From: Tectiglobus sp051009975
Lineage (GTDB): Bacteria > Pseudomonadota > Alphaproteobacteria > Rhizobiales > Hyphomicrobiaceae
Direction: 5' to 3'
Length of the DNA stretch: 31,937 nucleotides
NCBI GenBank assembly: GCA_051009975.1
Contig: JBPCWA010000605.1
Location: 1-31,937, forward strand
Shown: positions 1 through 8,348 of the stretch, piece after piece
How the letters are laid out: each line of letters opens with the position of its first letter
Position numbering within the stretch: position 1 is the stretch's first letter
Program-made: the position numbers and the translations under genes
Notes under the pieces: model-generated
The model's input: only the letters and a program-made list of their open reading frames with translations
The model's database searches: none
What the model was told of the DNA's origin: nothing

Positions 1-375
1 CTCCAATACTTGTCACCGAAGCTCATTCGAGATTTTCGACTGTTCCATATTCACGACCGGTCGGATTCTCCGTTCGTTCAAGTCCAAACGATTCACAACG
101 AGACGGGCTACCGAGAGGTACGCCGCAGACTTGCCGAGCAATACGACACAGGCGTACGCGATCCCGACATCCAAGTCGTCAGCGCAGACTTATCGGGAGA
201 TAGGCGCCTCGTTCTCCACCATCGCGTTCGAGATGGCGTACTGCTGGACAAAGCACAATGCGATCGAACCCTTCTCCACGTTGCTCACTTGTGGGGCTAC
301 AGGGTAAAACTCATGGAAGTAGATATTGGAAATGGCGAGATGCGCAAGGAGCACGAGGCCCTACCAATGCCATGA
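1..375 (+). CDS. spoVR: SpoVR family protein, C-terminal part (5' end outside window)
   Basis: The reading frame is open from the first base of the window, so this is the 3' part of a longer gene; an apparent internal TTG start at position 10 is only an in-frame codon. The visible residues match the C-terminal region of SpoVR/YcgB proteins: an LSPKLIRDF-type stretch, then HNETGYR, then PDIQVV..DLSGDRRLVLHH, and a closing HLWGYRVKL motif. SpoVR proteins are cytoplasmic, of uncertain biochemical role, often encoded with the PrkA kinase and YeaH/YhbH; in Bacillus SpoVR affects the spore cortex. The upstream partners lie outside the window. The stop codon is six bases from the stop of the convergent peptidase gene. 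Family assignment is confident; function is not known. Confidence 0.88.
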   Translation, partial: LQYLSPKLIRDFRLFHIHDRSDSPFVQVQTIHNETGYREVRRRLAEQYDTGVRDPDIQVVSADLSGDRRLVLHHRVRDGVLLDKAQCDRTLLHVAHLWGYRVKLMEVDIGNGEMRKEHEALPMP

Positions 376-381
376 CGTTGA

Positions 382-1764
382 TTACTTCTTCAGCTTGAGA
401 TAACCGATTTGGCCGCTCCCGTTAAGTTCGACCTGGTCGAGATGCGCGTAAACATCGAGAGGGTGAAGCGGTCGACCCGATTCAGCAATCGATTTACGTT
501 CCATTGTCCTCAGTTGCCTATACAGAGGATCGGCAGTCCTATGCAGCATCGCGATCGCTGCGATCGTTTGGACTGACATATTCGGCGGGATTTTTGGAAC
601 CGCAAATGTGAGCCATTCCTTTAGTCCATCGGGAAACTGACGTGTCAGCGCTCCGACGTGACTCAGCGCTTGAATAAACGCGGTCGGGCGGAAAACATAG
701 TTTTTCTGCTCCATCCACTCAAACAATTTGACCATCACGAGATCCATCAGACGCATATCTGATGTCTTGCGATAGTCTCGCCATTCCGCAATTGCATCGA
801 ATTGGGTCTCCAGCTCCATATCACCGGGCGCAAAGCTGACCTCGGCCGTTACCCCAATGCGATCCAAGAAATCGCGTGGCGCGTCACGGAAGGTCGTTGG
901 ATGCGTTGGTAGCATAATTAGACCACCGCTGGCGCGATCGAAGCCTTCACGGATCAATTTGGAACAAAACAGCTCTGAGTAATCCTCAAGCTGCATGGTG
1001 AAGTCGTAGAAAATTTGCTGACCGCCTTGGCGGGCGGCCAAAATCCGGTCATAAACACGCTGTGCGGCCCGCGCAGCAACATCAGGATCGCGATGTCGAA
1101 ACAACACGGCTCGACCAATGCCATGTTCGAGTGTGTAGTCGAGGTTGGACACGACCGCACCGTCTTCAATAAGCGCCTCGAGGGCGCGCTGCCGGCCATC
1201 TTCGTCCACATGGATCATGAAAGCATGGGAAAACTGCGAATCAACATCGCCAACACGTGCAATTGCGGCACTGTTCGCACGAAGCCCTCTAACGACTACG
1301 ACATCGCCGGATGAAAACTCGATATCATGACCAAGTCCCAAAAACTCAGGATGAAACAGCGTGTTGTTGTCAGGACCGCTAAAGGCTCGGTAAACCGAGT
1401 CACTCGTATCCATACGGTCATAACCGATCGCCAACTCGCCAAGCATATCCGTTGCATAGCGGCTGGCTCGAAATACACTACGCAATCCACGTTCAGCCGC
1501 CTCGTCTAAAAAGCCTGCCTCGCGCCACTCCGCCAATCGACTGCGAAGTGATAGTCGTAGCTGATAAGTTGCCCGTAATACCTGGACCGCATTGTCCTGC
1601 AATTCATCTACGTCATAACTTTTGAGGTCAACATCAGCGACAGCGCGGTAAAGTTCCCGCAATAGAGTCACCAAGTGCTCTTGCGATGTTATCGGTTCAG
1701 TCGCGAGGGCGTAGACCCGAGCAAAATCTCGATCAAACGCGGCGCATCCGGTCTCAGGCAGCAT
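382..1764 (-). CDS. Permuted NlpC/P60 (YiiX/YebB-like, C92) papain-fold hydrolase
   Basis: This 460-residue protein carries a circularly permuted NlpC/P60 fold in its middle. A GDVVVVRG strand (about residues 153-160) is followed by the FSHAFMIH motif with the probable catalytic histidine H180, an acidic EALIEDGAV segment (about 197-205), and late in the chain the YSELFCSKLI motif with the probable nucleophile C267. In permuted members the cysteine follows the histidine, as seen here. About 150 N-terminal residues and 130 C-terminal residues flank the domain; no signal peptide is evident, so the protein is probably cytoplasmic. The family includes amidases and peptidases acting on peptide or lipid-linked amides; the substrate here is unknown. 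It is convergent with the SpoVR gene. The ATG start gives MLPETGC. Confidence 0.72.
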   Translation of the reverse strand: MLPETGCAAFDRDFARVYALATEPITSQEHLVTLLRELYRAVADVDLKSYDVDELQDNAVQVLRATYQLRLSLRSRLAEWREAGFLDEAAERGLRSVFRASRYATDMLGELAIGYDRMDTSDSVYRAFSGPDNNTLFHPEFLGLGHDIEFSSGDVVVVRGLRANSAAIARVGDVDSQFSHAFMIHVDEDGRQRALEALIEDGAVVSNLDYTLEHGIGRAVLFRHRDPDVAARAAQRVYDRILAARQGGQQIFYDFTMQLEDYSELFCSKLIREGFDRASGGLIMLPTHPTTFRDAPRDFLDRIGVTAEVSFAPGDMELETQFDAIAEWRDYRKTSDMRLMDLVMVKLFEWMEQKNYVFRPTAFIQALSHVGALTRQFPDGLKEWLTFAVPKIPPNMSVQTIAAIAMLHRTADPLYRQLRTMERKSIAESGRPLHPLDVYAHLDQVELNGSGQIGYLKLKK

Positions 1765-2030
1765 GTTTGTCTCGCCTCAATGAGATGTTTCGACGTTGCT
1801 TTAGACTACTGTCGGGAAACTGGCGACCGAAACCTCCTAGCGATCCCCTACACGCATTATTTGTCCAATATCAATTCTGGGGGTATTCTTTTTTGAAGAA
1901 CGAATCAGTTTCGGCGCTATGATCAGATCGAAAGTGTGTAAGCTTTTGGCAACACTGGAGAAGATTGGCAGAAGTTGGAGTGAGCCTTCACAGAGCTGAC
2001 ATTGAAGTTTAGTATGCGGGTCATGCGCGA

Positions 2031-2666
2031 GTGCGACGTGCGTATCTCTTGTCCAGAAGGACTGGATTACGGGAAGCACGAAAGGTGATTGCTGCAGCTA
2101 CTATCCCCACTCCCGCTGGAGGACGGCCGGAAAATAGTCCGGCACTTGTTCTCAATGCGGATTTTCGCCCACTTAGCTACTATCCTCTCTCTCTTTGGAG
2201 CTGGCAGGAAGCGGTGAAGGCGGTTTTCCTTGACCGGGTGAATATCGTCTCGGAGTATGAGAACTGTGTTCACAGCCCATCCTTCGAGATGCGGTTACCT
2301 TCGGTCGTGTCCCTGAAAACGTATGTGCGACCGGCGCTCTATCCCGCATTTACACGCTTCAACGTGTTCCTTCGCGACCGGTTTACCTGCCAGTATTGTA
2401 GCTCACCGGATGATCTAACCTTTGATCACGTTGTGCCGAGATCGCGGGGTGGTCAGACGCGTTGGGACAATGTGGTGGCTGCATGTTCCCCCTGCAATCT
2501 GCGCAAGGCGAACATGCTTCCAAAGGCTTGCGGTATGTATCCGAAACAAAAGCCATATCGTCCTACGGTACATGAACTTCATCGCAATGGGCGAGCGTTT
2601 CCCCCCAATTATCTGCACGATAGCTGGTTGGATTATCTCTACTGGGATACCGAATTGGAACCCTAG
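2031..2666 (+). CDS. HNH endonuclease
   Basis: The protein is a stand-alone HNH nuclease of the type widely conserved in Alphaproteobacteria. The N-terminal half has the characteristic LNADFRPLSYYPLSLWSW stretch, probably a DNA- or RNA-contacting domain. The HNH domain has CQYC-type zinc ligands (C120, C123), the catalytic DHVVPRSRGG motif (D132-H133), N147 and a second pair C152/C155 followed by N156. Its cellular role is not established; homologues are chromosomal and not tied to mobile elements. The start is uncertain: GTG at 2031 is the longest choice, GTG at 2085 is in frame and gives a length closer to usual homologues, and neither has a clear ribosome-binding site. A strong terminator follows the stop. 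Confidence 0.85.
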   Translation: MRRAYLLSRRTGLREARKVIAAATIPTPAGGRPENSPALVLNADFRPLSYYPLSLWSWQEAVKAVFLDRVNIVSEYENCVHSPSFEMRLPSVVSLKTYVRPALYPAFTRFNVFLRDRFTCQYCSSPDDLTFDHVVPRSRGGQTRWDNVVAACSPCNLRKANMLPKACGMYPKQKPYRPTVHELHRNGRAFPPNYLHDSWLDYLYWDTELEP

Positions 2667-2696
2667 CCGGCGGATCAGGTCGGAAACGATGCTCGC

Positions 2697-2732
2697 GTGC
2701 GCGTTGTCCACACAACGCGCACTTTTATTTTT
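2697..2732 (+). terminator. Rho-independent terminator after the HNH gene
   Basis: A perfect 11-bp stem (GTGCGCGTTGT at 2697-2707 with ACAACGCGCAC at 2712-2722) closes a four-base CCAC loop and is followed by TTTTATTTTT. It ends 112 bases before the lactonase start, so the two genes are separately transcribed. It also rules out a lactonase frame beginning inside the HNH gene. Confidence 0.93.
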
Positions 2733-2844
2733 CGTGAGAACGCCTAGGATCACCTCTGAGCCTGAAGTGGTCGGCCAAGCACTGCCAACGCTTATCGATC
2801 CACGTTCGAGGCTTCCGGAAAACCGAAGACATCAGGAAGTACCC

Positions 2845-3825
2845 GTGCCCAATACAAGACTCGAAGCTTCTGCTAAATCTGCTGGTTGGCGTGACCATCC
2901 ACGCTACCCCGATCCGCTCATCGAATCTCTGGATCCACGATTTGATGCGTTGCGTATCGGCCAGTCCGCTGTTGAGCGTCTCTACACAGGTTGCCGCTGG
3001 GCAGAAGGTCCGGTTTGGTTCGGCGACGGGCGCTATCTTCTGTGGAGCGATATTCCCAACAATCAGGTTTTGAAGTGGGAAGAAGAGACAGGTGACGTGA
3101 GTGTCTATCGTAAACCATCCGATTTCACAAATGGCAATACCCGAGACCGCCAAGGCCGCCTCGTCTCATGTCAACACGGGGAACGCCGAGTTGTCCGCAC
3201 GGAGTATGATGGGAGCGTGACGGTTCTGATGGATCGTTACGATGGAAAACGTCTGAACTCGCCTAACGACGTCGTCGTTAAATCCGATCATACGATATGG
3301 TTCACAGATCCCCCGTTCGGTATTTTGGGAGACTACGAGGGGCACAAGTCAGAACCGGAACTTGGCCAGAACGTCTACTGCCTCGATCCGGAGACACGGG
3401 AAGCCATCGTTGTCGCAGATGACGTTCTCGGACCGAACGGCCTAGCATTCTCACCTGACGAACGCACCCTGTATGTTGTGGAATCCCGAGGCCGGCCTAC
3501 TCGCAAAATTGTCGCTTTCGATATTGGTCAAGATGGCTACACGCTCTCCAACAAGCGAGTGTTTATCGATGCAGAAGAGGGCACCCCCGACGGCTTTCGC
3601 GTTGACGTTAGCGGTAACCTATGGTGCGGCTGGGGAATGGGCACCCCGGGCCTAGACGGCGTCTACATCTTTGCCCCTGACGGGACCAAGATCGGTCGAA
3701 TTTTGCTGCCGGAACGCTGCGCCAATGTCTGTTTTGGTGGCCACAAACGCAACCGGTTATTTATGGCCGCCAGTCAGTCGCTATATTCAATTTATGTCAA
3801 CACGCGGGGTATGGCAGGCGGCTAA
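2845..3825 (+). CDS. SMP-30/gluconolactonase family hydrolase
   Basis: This 326-residue protein is a six-bladed beta-propeller of the SMP-30/gluconolactonase/LRE family, which hydrolyses sugar lactones or related esters using one divalent metal. Motifs seen are CRWAEGPVW with the probable metal ligand E54, LNSPNDVVV (N141), GPNGLAFSPD (N198) and GTPDGFRVD in a late blade. The open frame runs back to 2422, but that part overlaps the HNH gene and crosses a terminator. GTG at 2845 is preferred because an AGGAAG ribosome-binding site lies five bases before it and the product then begins like family members (MPNTRLEASAKSAGW). No signal peptide is visible. It is followed after eight bases by the DUF1971 gene, probably in one transcript. 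The true substrate cannot be told. Confidence 0.87.
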   Translation: MPNTRLEASAKSAGWRDHPRYPDPLIESLDPRFDALRIGQSAVERLYTGCRWAEGPVWFGDGRYLLWSDIPNNQVLKWEEETGDVSVYRKPSDFTNGNTRDRQGRLVSCQHGERRVVRTEYDGSVTVLMDRYDGKRLNSPNDVVVKSDHTIWFTDPPFGILGDYEGHKSEPELGQNVYCLDPETREAIVVADDVLGPNGLAFSPDERTLYVVESRGRPTRKIVAFDIGQDGYTLSNKRVFIDAEEGTPDGFRVDVSGNLWCGWGMGTPGLDGVYIFAPDGTKIGRILLPERCANVCFGGHKRNRLFMAASQSLYSIYVNTRGMAGG

Positions 3826-3833
3826 TTTTTGCT

Positions 3834-4130
3834 ATGCACAAGCTCCCAGCCCATCTTGCGGTCTACAGTAAAACGCCAATCTTTACCGAAAGCAGCGTTC
3901 CAGCGGCGCTTTGCCAAGACCACGCCACCAAAGCTGGTGTGTGGGGTCGCATCATTGTCGAGGCAGGGCAATTGGGCTACATCATCACAGCGACAGGAGA
4001 GCGCTACATCTTATCGCCAGGTAAGTCCGGCGTGATCGCACCGATTGCACGCCATCGCGTGGAACCACTTGGCCCTGTCGCATTCTACATCGAATTTTTG
4101 CGCGACCCCGACGCCGAACCCCAAGAATGA
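3834..4130 (+). CDS. DUF1971 (TehB/YeaR N-terminal-like) small cupin
   Basis: This 98-residue protein matches the small beta-barrel domain found alone in YeaR-like proteins and at the N-terminus of some TehB proteins. Typical features are the YSKTPIFTESSVPAAL opening, the DHATKAGVWGRIIV stretch, and the closing HRVEPLGPVAFYIEFLRDP. Its function is unknown; relatives are linked to nitrate/nitrite or tellurite responses. The ATG lies eight bases after the lactonase stop, suggesting co-transcription. The gene is convergent with the TIGR03084 gene, about 50 bases away. Confidence 0.8.
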   Translation: MHKLPAHLAVYSKTPIFTESSVPAALCQDHATKAGVWGRIIVEAGQLGYIITATGERYILSPGKSGVIAPIARHRVEPLGPVAFYIEFLRDPDAEPQE

Positions 4131-4180
4131 TAAGACTTGTTTTGGACCAAGCATAGCGCCCTTCGCAATGCGAACTCAAG

Positions 4181-4981
4181 TCAGATAGGAGGCGTTCGCG
4201 CACCAGGAAGTGGTGGGTCTTCCGGCGGACCGGCGAAACACAGCGCCATCGCCATCCATTGCTCGGCCGGTGTACCTTTAACGGACAAATCGGTATCGGC
4301 GATGTTGCGCACCTGTGTCACGACCTGGCAAAACGCCTCGGCGCACCCTGTCACATAGTTGTTGTCATTTCGATCATTCCATCGCCACTCGGCTCCTGAG
4401 GGTGCAATCAGACGAACGTGAGGTGCCTCGCCCGGTAAATCGCGGCCTCGATTCGCAAAAGTCCATGGATATGTGCGCACGCCTATTTCGGCAATATTTC
4501 GTAGTCGATCCGTAGCAGACCGCTTCAGCCGCCGCAGATCATAGATTTCCTGGCCGTGCGCCCAAGTTTCCATTTGTCGGGCCGTAGCAAACATCCGAAC
4601 GCCCATGTCTGGCCCGGCCCATGGTATTCGCGCATTCGCAGGCTTCGCCGCCAGGGCAGAACAGAGCTCGTCGGTAGCTTCGCGCCAGGTCTCAAGCAAC
4701 GCAAATCCGCTTAACCGGCCGAGCAATCGGCGTGCGTGGTCACGCATTGACAATCCGGCCCTTCGATCCGCCGCCAGAGCCGCGCGCATTGAATGGTAGC
4801 CGGCAACGTCCGTTGCGGCATGGAGCCCCATAAGATCCGCTAAGTGTAGATGCTGAACGACGTCGTTAATCGTCCAGCGCTTGAAGTCGGTCTCTTGCTC
4901 CCAGTCAATTTCCGGGATCGTTGCCAGAACGCTGGCCAATTCGCCGACTTCTGCCTCAAAGTCAGAAATTTGTTCCAACAT
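4181..4981 (-). CDS. TIGR03084 family DinB-fold metal-binding protein
   Basis: The 266-residue product matches the TIGR03084 family, related to mycothiol-dependent maleylpyruvate isomerase and DinB proteins (four-helix bundle). The likely metal triad is a histidine in VVQHLHLADL (H44 or H46) with E138 and H142 in METWAHGQEIYD; the E-x3-H spacing matches that family. The C-terminal half has the typical LTAPSG-like beta segment (RLIAPSGAEWRW) and ends with QWMAMALCFAGPP. Family members are thought to be thiol-dependent transferases or isomerases. Alphaproteobacteria do not normally make mycothiol, so another cofactor such as glutathione is possible. It begins 39 bases after the ThDP enzyme gene and is probably co-transcribed. 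A GAGG ribosome-binding site lies eight bases before the ATG. Confidence 0.83.
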   Translation of the reverse strand: MLEQISDFEAEVGELASVLATIPEIDWEQETDFKRWTINDVVQHLHLADLMGLHAATDVAGYHSMRAALAADRRAGLSMRDHARRLLGRLSGFALLETWREATDELCSALAAKPANARIPWAGPDMGVRMFATARQMETWAHGQEIYDLRRLKRSATDRLRNIAEIGVRTYPWTFANRGRDLPGEAPHVRLIAPSGAEWRWNDRNDNNYVTGCAEAFCQVVTQVRNIADTDLSVKGTPAEQWMAMALCFAGPPEDPPLPGARTPPI

Positions 4982-5020
4982 AACTTTGGCCTCGAAACTG
5001 GCAATGGCACGGTACCGACA

Positions 5021-6568
5021 TTAGAGTTCGACCTCTATCAAATAGGGAGTGCCAAGTGCAAGACCGGTCTCAAGCGCATGAGCAAGCGCTAAACAATTGT
5101 CGACCTTCGTGCCGTCAACGCCCATTCCATTTGCCAATTTCACCCAATTGAGGTCAGGTCGCGAGAGACTGAGCATATCCAGCGCGCGAGGACCTGGGTT
5201 CTGAACGCCAACATTCGTAAGCTCGCCGCGCAGTATCTGGTAGCTACGATTTGAAAAAACTAGTGTTGTCACGTCAAGATTTTCGCGTGCGATGGTCCAG
5301 AGCGATTGCAATGTGTACATTGCGCTGCCATCGCCTTCCAAAGCCACAACCTTTCGTGTCGGACAGGCCAATGCAGCACCTGTCGCAACCGGCAATCCAA
5401 AGCCAATTGACCCACCACGATTGTTCAGCCACACGTGCTTGGGGGCGCCTGCCGTAAGAGGAAAGAATTCTCGGCCTGTCGTAATCGACTCGTCAACGAC
5501 AATGGCATCCTCGGGCAGAAGCGCGCCCAGCACCGCGGCAATGCTCGCAGCATCGATCTGACCGGACCGGATATCCGGCCTGAGAGGTTGGGCGATGCCG
5601 CGTGGCTCGGAAGTCAACGCGCTGCATGAACTGGCCAAAGCTTCAAGCGCTCCGGCTATGTCGTCACCGGCGCCGGCAACGTCTACAAAAGTGCAGCCGT
5701 CGACGGTCAACACGCTGGGTCGATTTGGGTAAGCGAAGAAAGCGACCGGAGGGCGCGCGCCCATCAATATGATCGTGTCAAATCGCTTCAATACATCCAA
5801 TGCCTTGTCGACGACGAAAGGAATGCGATCGACCTTTATGCGGCCAGCGCCACGATCGAGACGCGCATTTGCCCACTCCGTCAGCAGGGAGCAGCCAGTG
5901 ACGGTCGCGATCTGTCCCGCTCGCCACAGATTGTGCTCATCGAGAGCGGCACCTCCGAGCAGCAATAGTGTCTTCTCGCCCCCTTTAAGCGCTTCGATCG
6001 CCGCCTCAACGACCTCTGGATCGACGGAGCTTCTATCCTTCACCTTGGGAATTTCGGCTATGCCGTTGCCCTGATTCCAGGCTGTATCGCCCGGCAAGAT
6101 TAGTGTAGCAATCTGACCCGGCGACACTCTTGCCGCAGCAATTGCCTGGGCGCCGTCCGCTGCAACCTCAGTAGAAGACCTTGATGTCTTGACCCAGTGG
6201 GATACTGGCCTTGCGATGCCTTCAATATCTGCAGTGAGCGGGGCGTCGAGAGCAACGTGATACGTGGCATGCTCCCCAACGATATTGACAATTCCGGATC
6301 CCGCCTTTTTTGCATTGTGAAGATTGGCAACTCCATTTGCGAGACCGGGGCCCAAATGGAGCAAAGTCGAGGCCGGCTTACCGGACATGCGATAGTAACC
6401 ATCAGCGGCACCGGTCGCACCTCCCTCGAAGAGGCACAGCACCGATCGCATCCCAGGAATGGAGTCGAGTGCAGCAACAAAATGCATTTCGGATGTACCG
6501 GGATTGGCAAAACACACCTCTATGCCGCCGGCCAGAAGTGTCCTAACGAGGCTTTCTGCGCCATTCAT
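5021..6568 (-). CDS. ThDP-dependent acetolactate synthase-like enzyme
   Basis: This is a 515-residue thiamine-diphosphate enzyme with the three-domain architecture of acetolactate synthase and benzoylformate decarboxylase. The N-terminal Pyr domain has CFANPGTSEMHF and the catalytic glutamate in CLFEGGATGAADGYYRM. The central domain begins near SSVDPEVVEAAIEAL. The PP domain carries GLPVATGAALACP and the ThDP/Mg motif GDGSAMYTLQSLW ending at NRSYQ. It resembles a subgroup annotated as acetolactate synthase large subunit that has no small regulatory subunit beside it, so a decarboxylase or other 2-oxo-acid role is equally possible. I chose the ATG at 6568 because the product then begins MNGAESLVRTLLAGG; a TTG four codons upstream is also open. 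It is followed by the TIGR03084 gene in the same direction. Confidence 0.85.
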   Translation of the reverse strand: MNGAESLVRTLLAGGIEVCFANPGTSEMHFVAALDSIPGMRSVLCLFEGGATGAADGYYRMSGKPASTLLHLGPGLANGVANLHNAKKAGSGIVNIVGEHATYHVALDAPLTADIEGIARPVSHWVKTSRSSTEVAADGAQAIAAARVSPGQIATLILPGDTAWNQGNGIAEIPKVKDRSSVDPEVVEAAIEALKGGEKTLLLLGGAALDEHNLWRAGQIATVTGCSLLTEWANARLDRGAGRIKVDRIPFVVDKALDVLKRFDTIILMGARPPVAFFAYPNRPSVLTVDGCTFVDVAGAGDDIAGALEALASSCSALTSEPRGIAQPLRPDIRSGQIDAASIAAVLGALLPEDAIVVDESITTGREFFPLTAGAPKHVWLNNRGGSIGFGLPVATGAALACPTRKVVALEGDGSAMYTLQSLWTIARENLDVTTLVFSNRSYQILRGELTNVGVQNPGPRALDMLSLSRPDLNWVKLANGMGVDGTKVDNCLALAHALETGLALGTPYLIEVEL

Positions 6569-6944
6569 ATCTTGGACCAATGATCTGCACTGGTTCCAAT
6601 GGGCCCAGCATCGCTCAACGTATCATCACAACTTCGCATTATCACGATTTCAATGGCTTGACTTGGCCGTGGGAAGATCCATGGAGGCGTGATGATAGTC
6701 AAACCTGGATGGGCTACGCAATCTCCCGGATTGATGAAACAGATGGATGATCTCGAAAGTTAATCCTGAAGGAGAGACCAGACTGGTACGACAACCGATG
6801 GTCTCGAGAGAGCCCACAACAACAAAAATCGCCAAACCATGCTTGACTTGGCAATAACACAACTTGGCAAAGCCCGTGCCGTATTTGTCTGCGATAATTC
6901 TATGTCAATGAAGTGAAACCATTAGTTTTGAGTCGCAACGCCCG
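6569..6944. other. Divergent intergenic region between the ThDP enzyme and creD, with one dyad
   Basis: This stretch separates two divergent genes and should hold both promoters; I could not identify a convincing -35/-10 pair. An inverted repeat of seven bases (GAGACCA at 6774-6780 with TGGTCTC at 6799-6805) has an inner GGT/ACC pairing and could be an operator or RNA hairpin. No protein-coding frame here looks real. Confidence 0.4.
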
Positions 6945-8348
6945 TTGCGGGAGAGCATTTTGGATCTTTCGGAAAACCTACGCAGATTGATCAATTCTCC
7001 CGCATTCAAGTTCATTCTGGTGTGTGCGCTTATTCTATCGCTCACCGTTCCGCTCCTGTTTGCCTTTCTGCTCGTTGCGGAACGCGCGAACTTTGCTCGC
7101 GATGCACGCCTTGCTGTCGGGCAGATGTGGGGACGCGAACAAACGATACGCGGCCCCTACATTGTAGCGCCAACCAGGCGTGTTCGAGAGTTTCAGACAA
7201 AGGATGGAGTGCAACGAGAAACGGTACGAGAGTTTGGTGTGTTCCTTCCTGAAGAGCTCATCATCTCCGGCGATGTGCGGAGCGAGGTTCGGCACCGAGG
7301 CATTTTCGAAGTCCCCGTCTACCGTAGCACCCTAAGCTTCCAGGGTCGCTTCGTTGAACCAGATACACGGGCATTTCATCAATCCAAGGTGGAGATCAAT
7401 TGGCGCGAAGCCGTCGTAGTCGTGACATTGGATGACGTACGCGGGCTCAAGAGCTCCGCACGCTTTCTGATCAATGATGGACATGAACCACAAATGTTCC
7501 GTGCCGGAATTGGCGTCGGTGGCGATCACCGCGCACCTGGGATCCATGTCCCCATCGCGCCTGAACAGGCAGAAAAAGGATTTAGATTCACGTTTGATCT
7601 CAATCTTAACGGATCGAGCCGTCTCAACTTCATACCTGCCGGCGGCGACACAGTGGTGAAAGTCTCGTCCGACTGGCCACACCCCAGCTTTTCCGGTGCT
7701 TTCTTACCGGATCAGCAAACCATTACTGGAAAGGGGTTCTCTGCCCAGTGGAGCGTCCCACGCTTGGCCAGAGGACAAGGGCAAGCATTTCGCATCCCAA
7801 AGGTTAATCACATCATGACGTCGTCCGCATTCGGAGTTGATTTTATTCAGCCGGTTCACTTCTACAGGTTGGCCGAGCGCGCGCTAAAATACGCTCTGGG
7901 GTTTATTGGCATTGTCTTCCTCGCTGTTTTTGTCATGGAAATTCAGAGCAAAAAGCGCGTGCATTGGATACAATACCTGTTCGTCGGTCTGGCTTTAGTT
8001 GTTTTCTATTTGGTTCTAATCGGAACAGCTGAACATATTGGGTTCGAGCTCGGCTATCTTGCGGCCGCCGTCGCGACGAGCACTTTGGTCGGGACCTATT
8101 TTGGTATTGTCGTCAAATCGAGACTGCGCGGTGCGTGTCTTGGCGCGTTGGTGTCTGTCGTCTACGGCCTACTCTACCTGCTGCTGCGCATAGAAGACTA
8201 CGCCATGCTGATTGGCTCGCTTGCCGCTTTTGGCCTACTTGCGACCGTCATGTTCGCCACCCGTAATGTGGATTGGTCCACCGGAAGCGTCGATATGACC
8301 GGCTTGGATCAAGACGTTCAGTCGCCCGAGAGATCGAAACCATTATAG
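6945..8348 (+). CDS. creD: CreD family inner membrane protein
   Basis: The 467-residue product has the CreD layout: an N-terminal membrane helix (about residues 23-47, SPAFKFILVCALILSLTVPLLF), a large periplasmic beta-rich domain containing the family motif RGPYIVAP near residue 70 and IYEVPVY-like text (GIFEVPVYRSTLSFQGRF), and a C-terminal block of about five helices from KYALGFIGIVFLAVFV onward, including the GTAEHIGFELGYLAAA signature. CreD affects envelope integrity and beta-lactam or colicin tolerance in enterobacteria; no creBC regulators are next to it. The start is uncertain: TTG at 6945 is the longest, while TTG at 6960 has a GGGAG ribosome-binding site and may be the true start. 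Its last bases overlap the end of ccmI. Confidence 0.9.
   Translation: MRESILDLSENLRRLINSPAFKFILVCALILSLTVPLLFAFLLVAERANFARDARLAVGQMWGREQTIRGPYIVAPTRRVREFQTKDGVQRETVREFGVFLPEELIISGDVRSEVRHRGIFEVPVYRSTLSFQGRFVEPDTRAFHQSKVEINWREAVVVVTLDDVRGLKSSARFLINDGHEPQMFRAGIGVGGDHRAPGIHVPIAPEQAEKGFRFTFDLNLNGSSRLNFIPAGGDTVVKVSSDWPHPSFSGAFLPDQQTITGKGFSAQWSVPRLARGQGQAFRIPKVNHIMTSSAFGVDFIQPVHFYRLAERALKYALGFIGIVFLAVFVMEIQSKKRVHWIQYLFVGLALVVFYLVLIGTAEHIGFELGYLAAAVATSTLVGTYFGIVVKSRLRGACLGALVSVVYGLLYLLLRIEDYAMLIGSLAAFGLLATVMFATRNVDWSTGSVDMTGLDQDVQSPERSKPL

Noticed and set aside
2422..2844. N-terminal extension of the lactonase frame (467 codons)
   Set aside because: It overlaps the HNH gene, crosses a strong terminator, has no family resemblance, and a good ribosome-binding site precedes GTG 2845.
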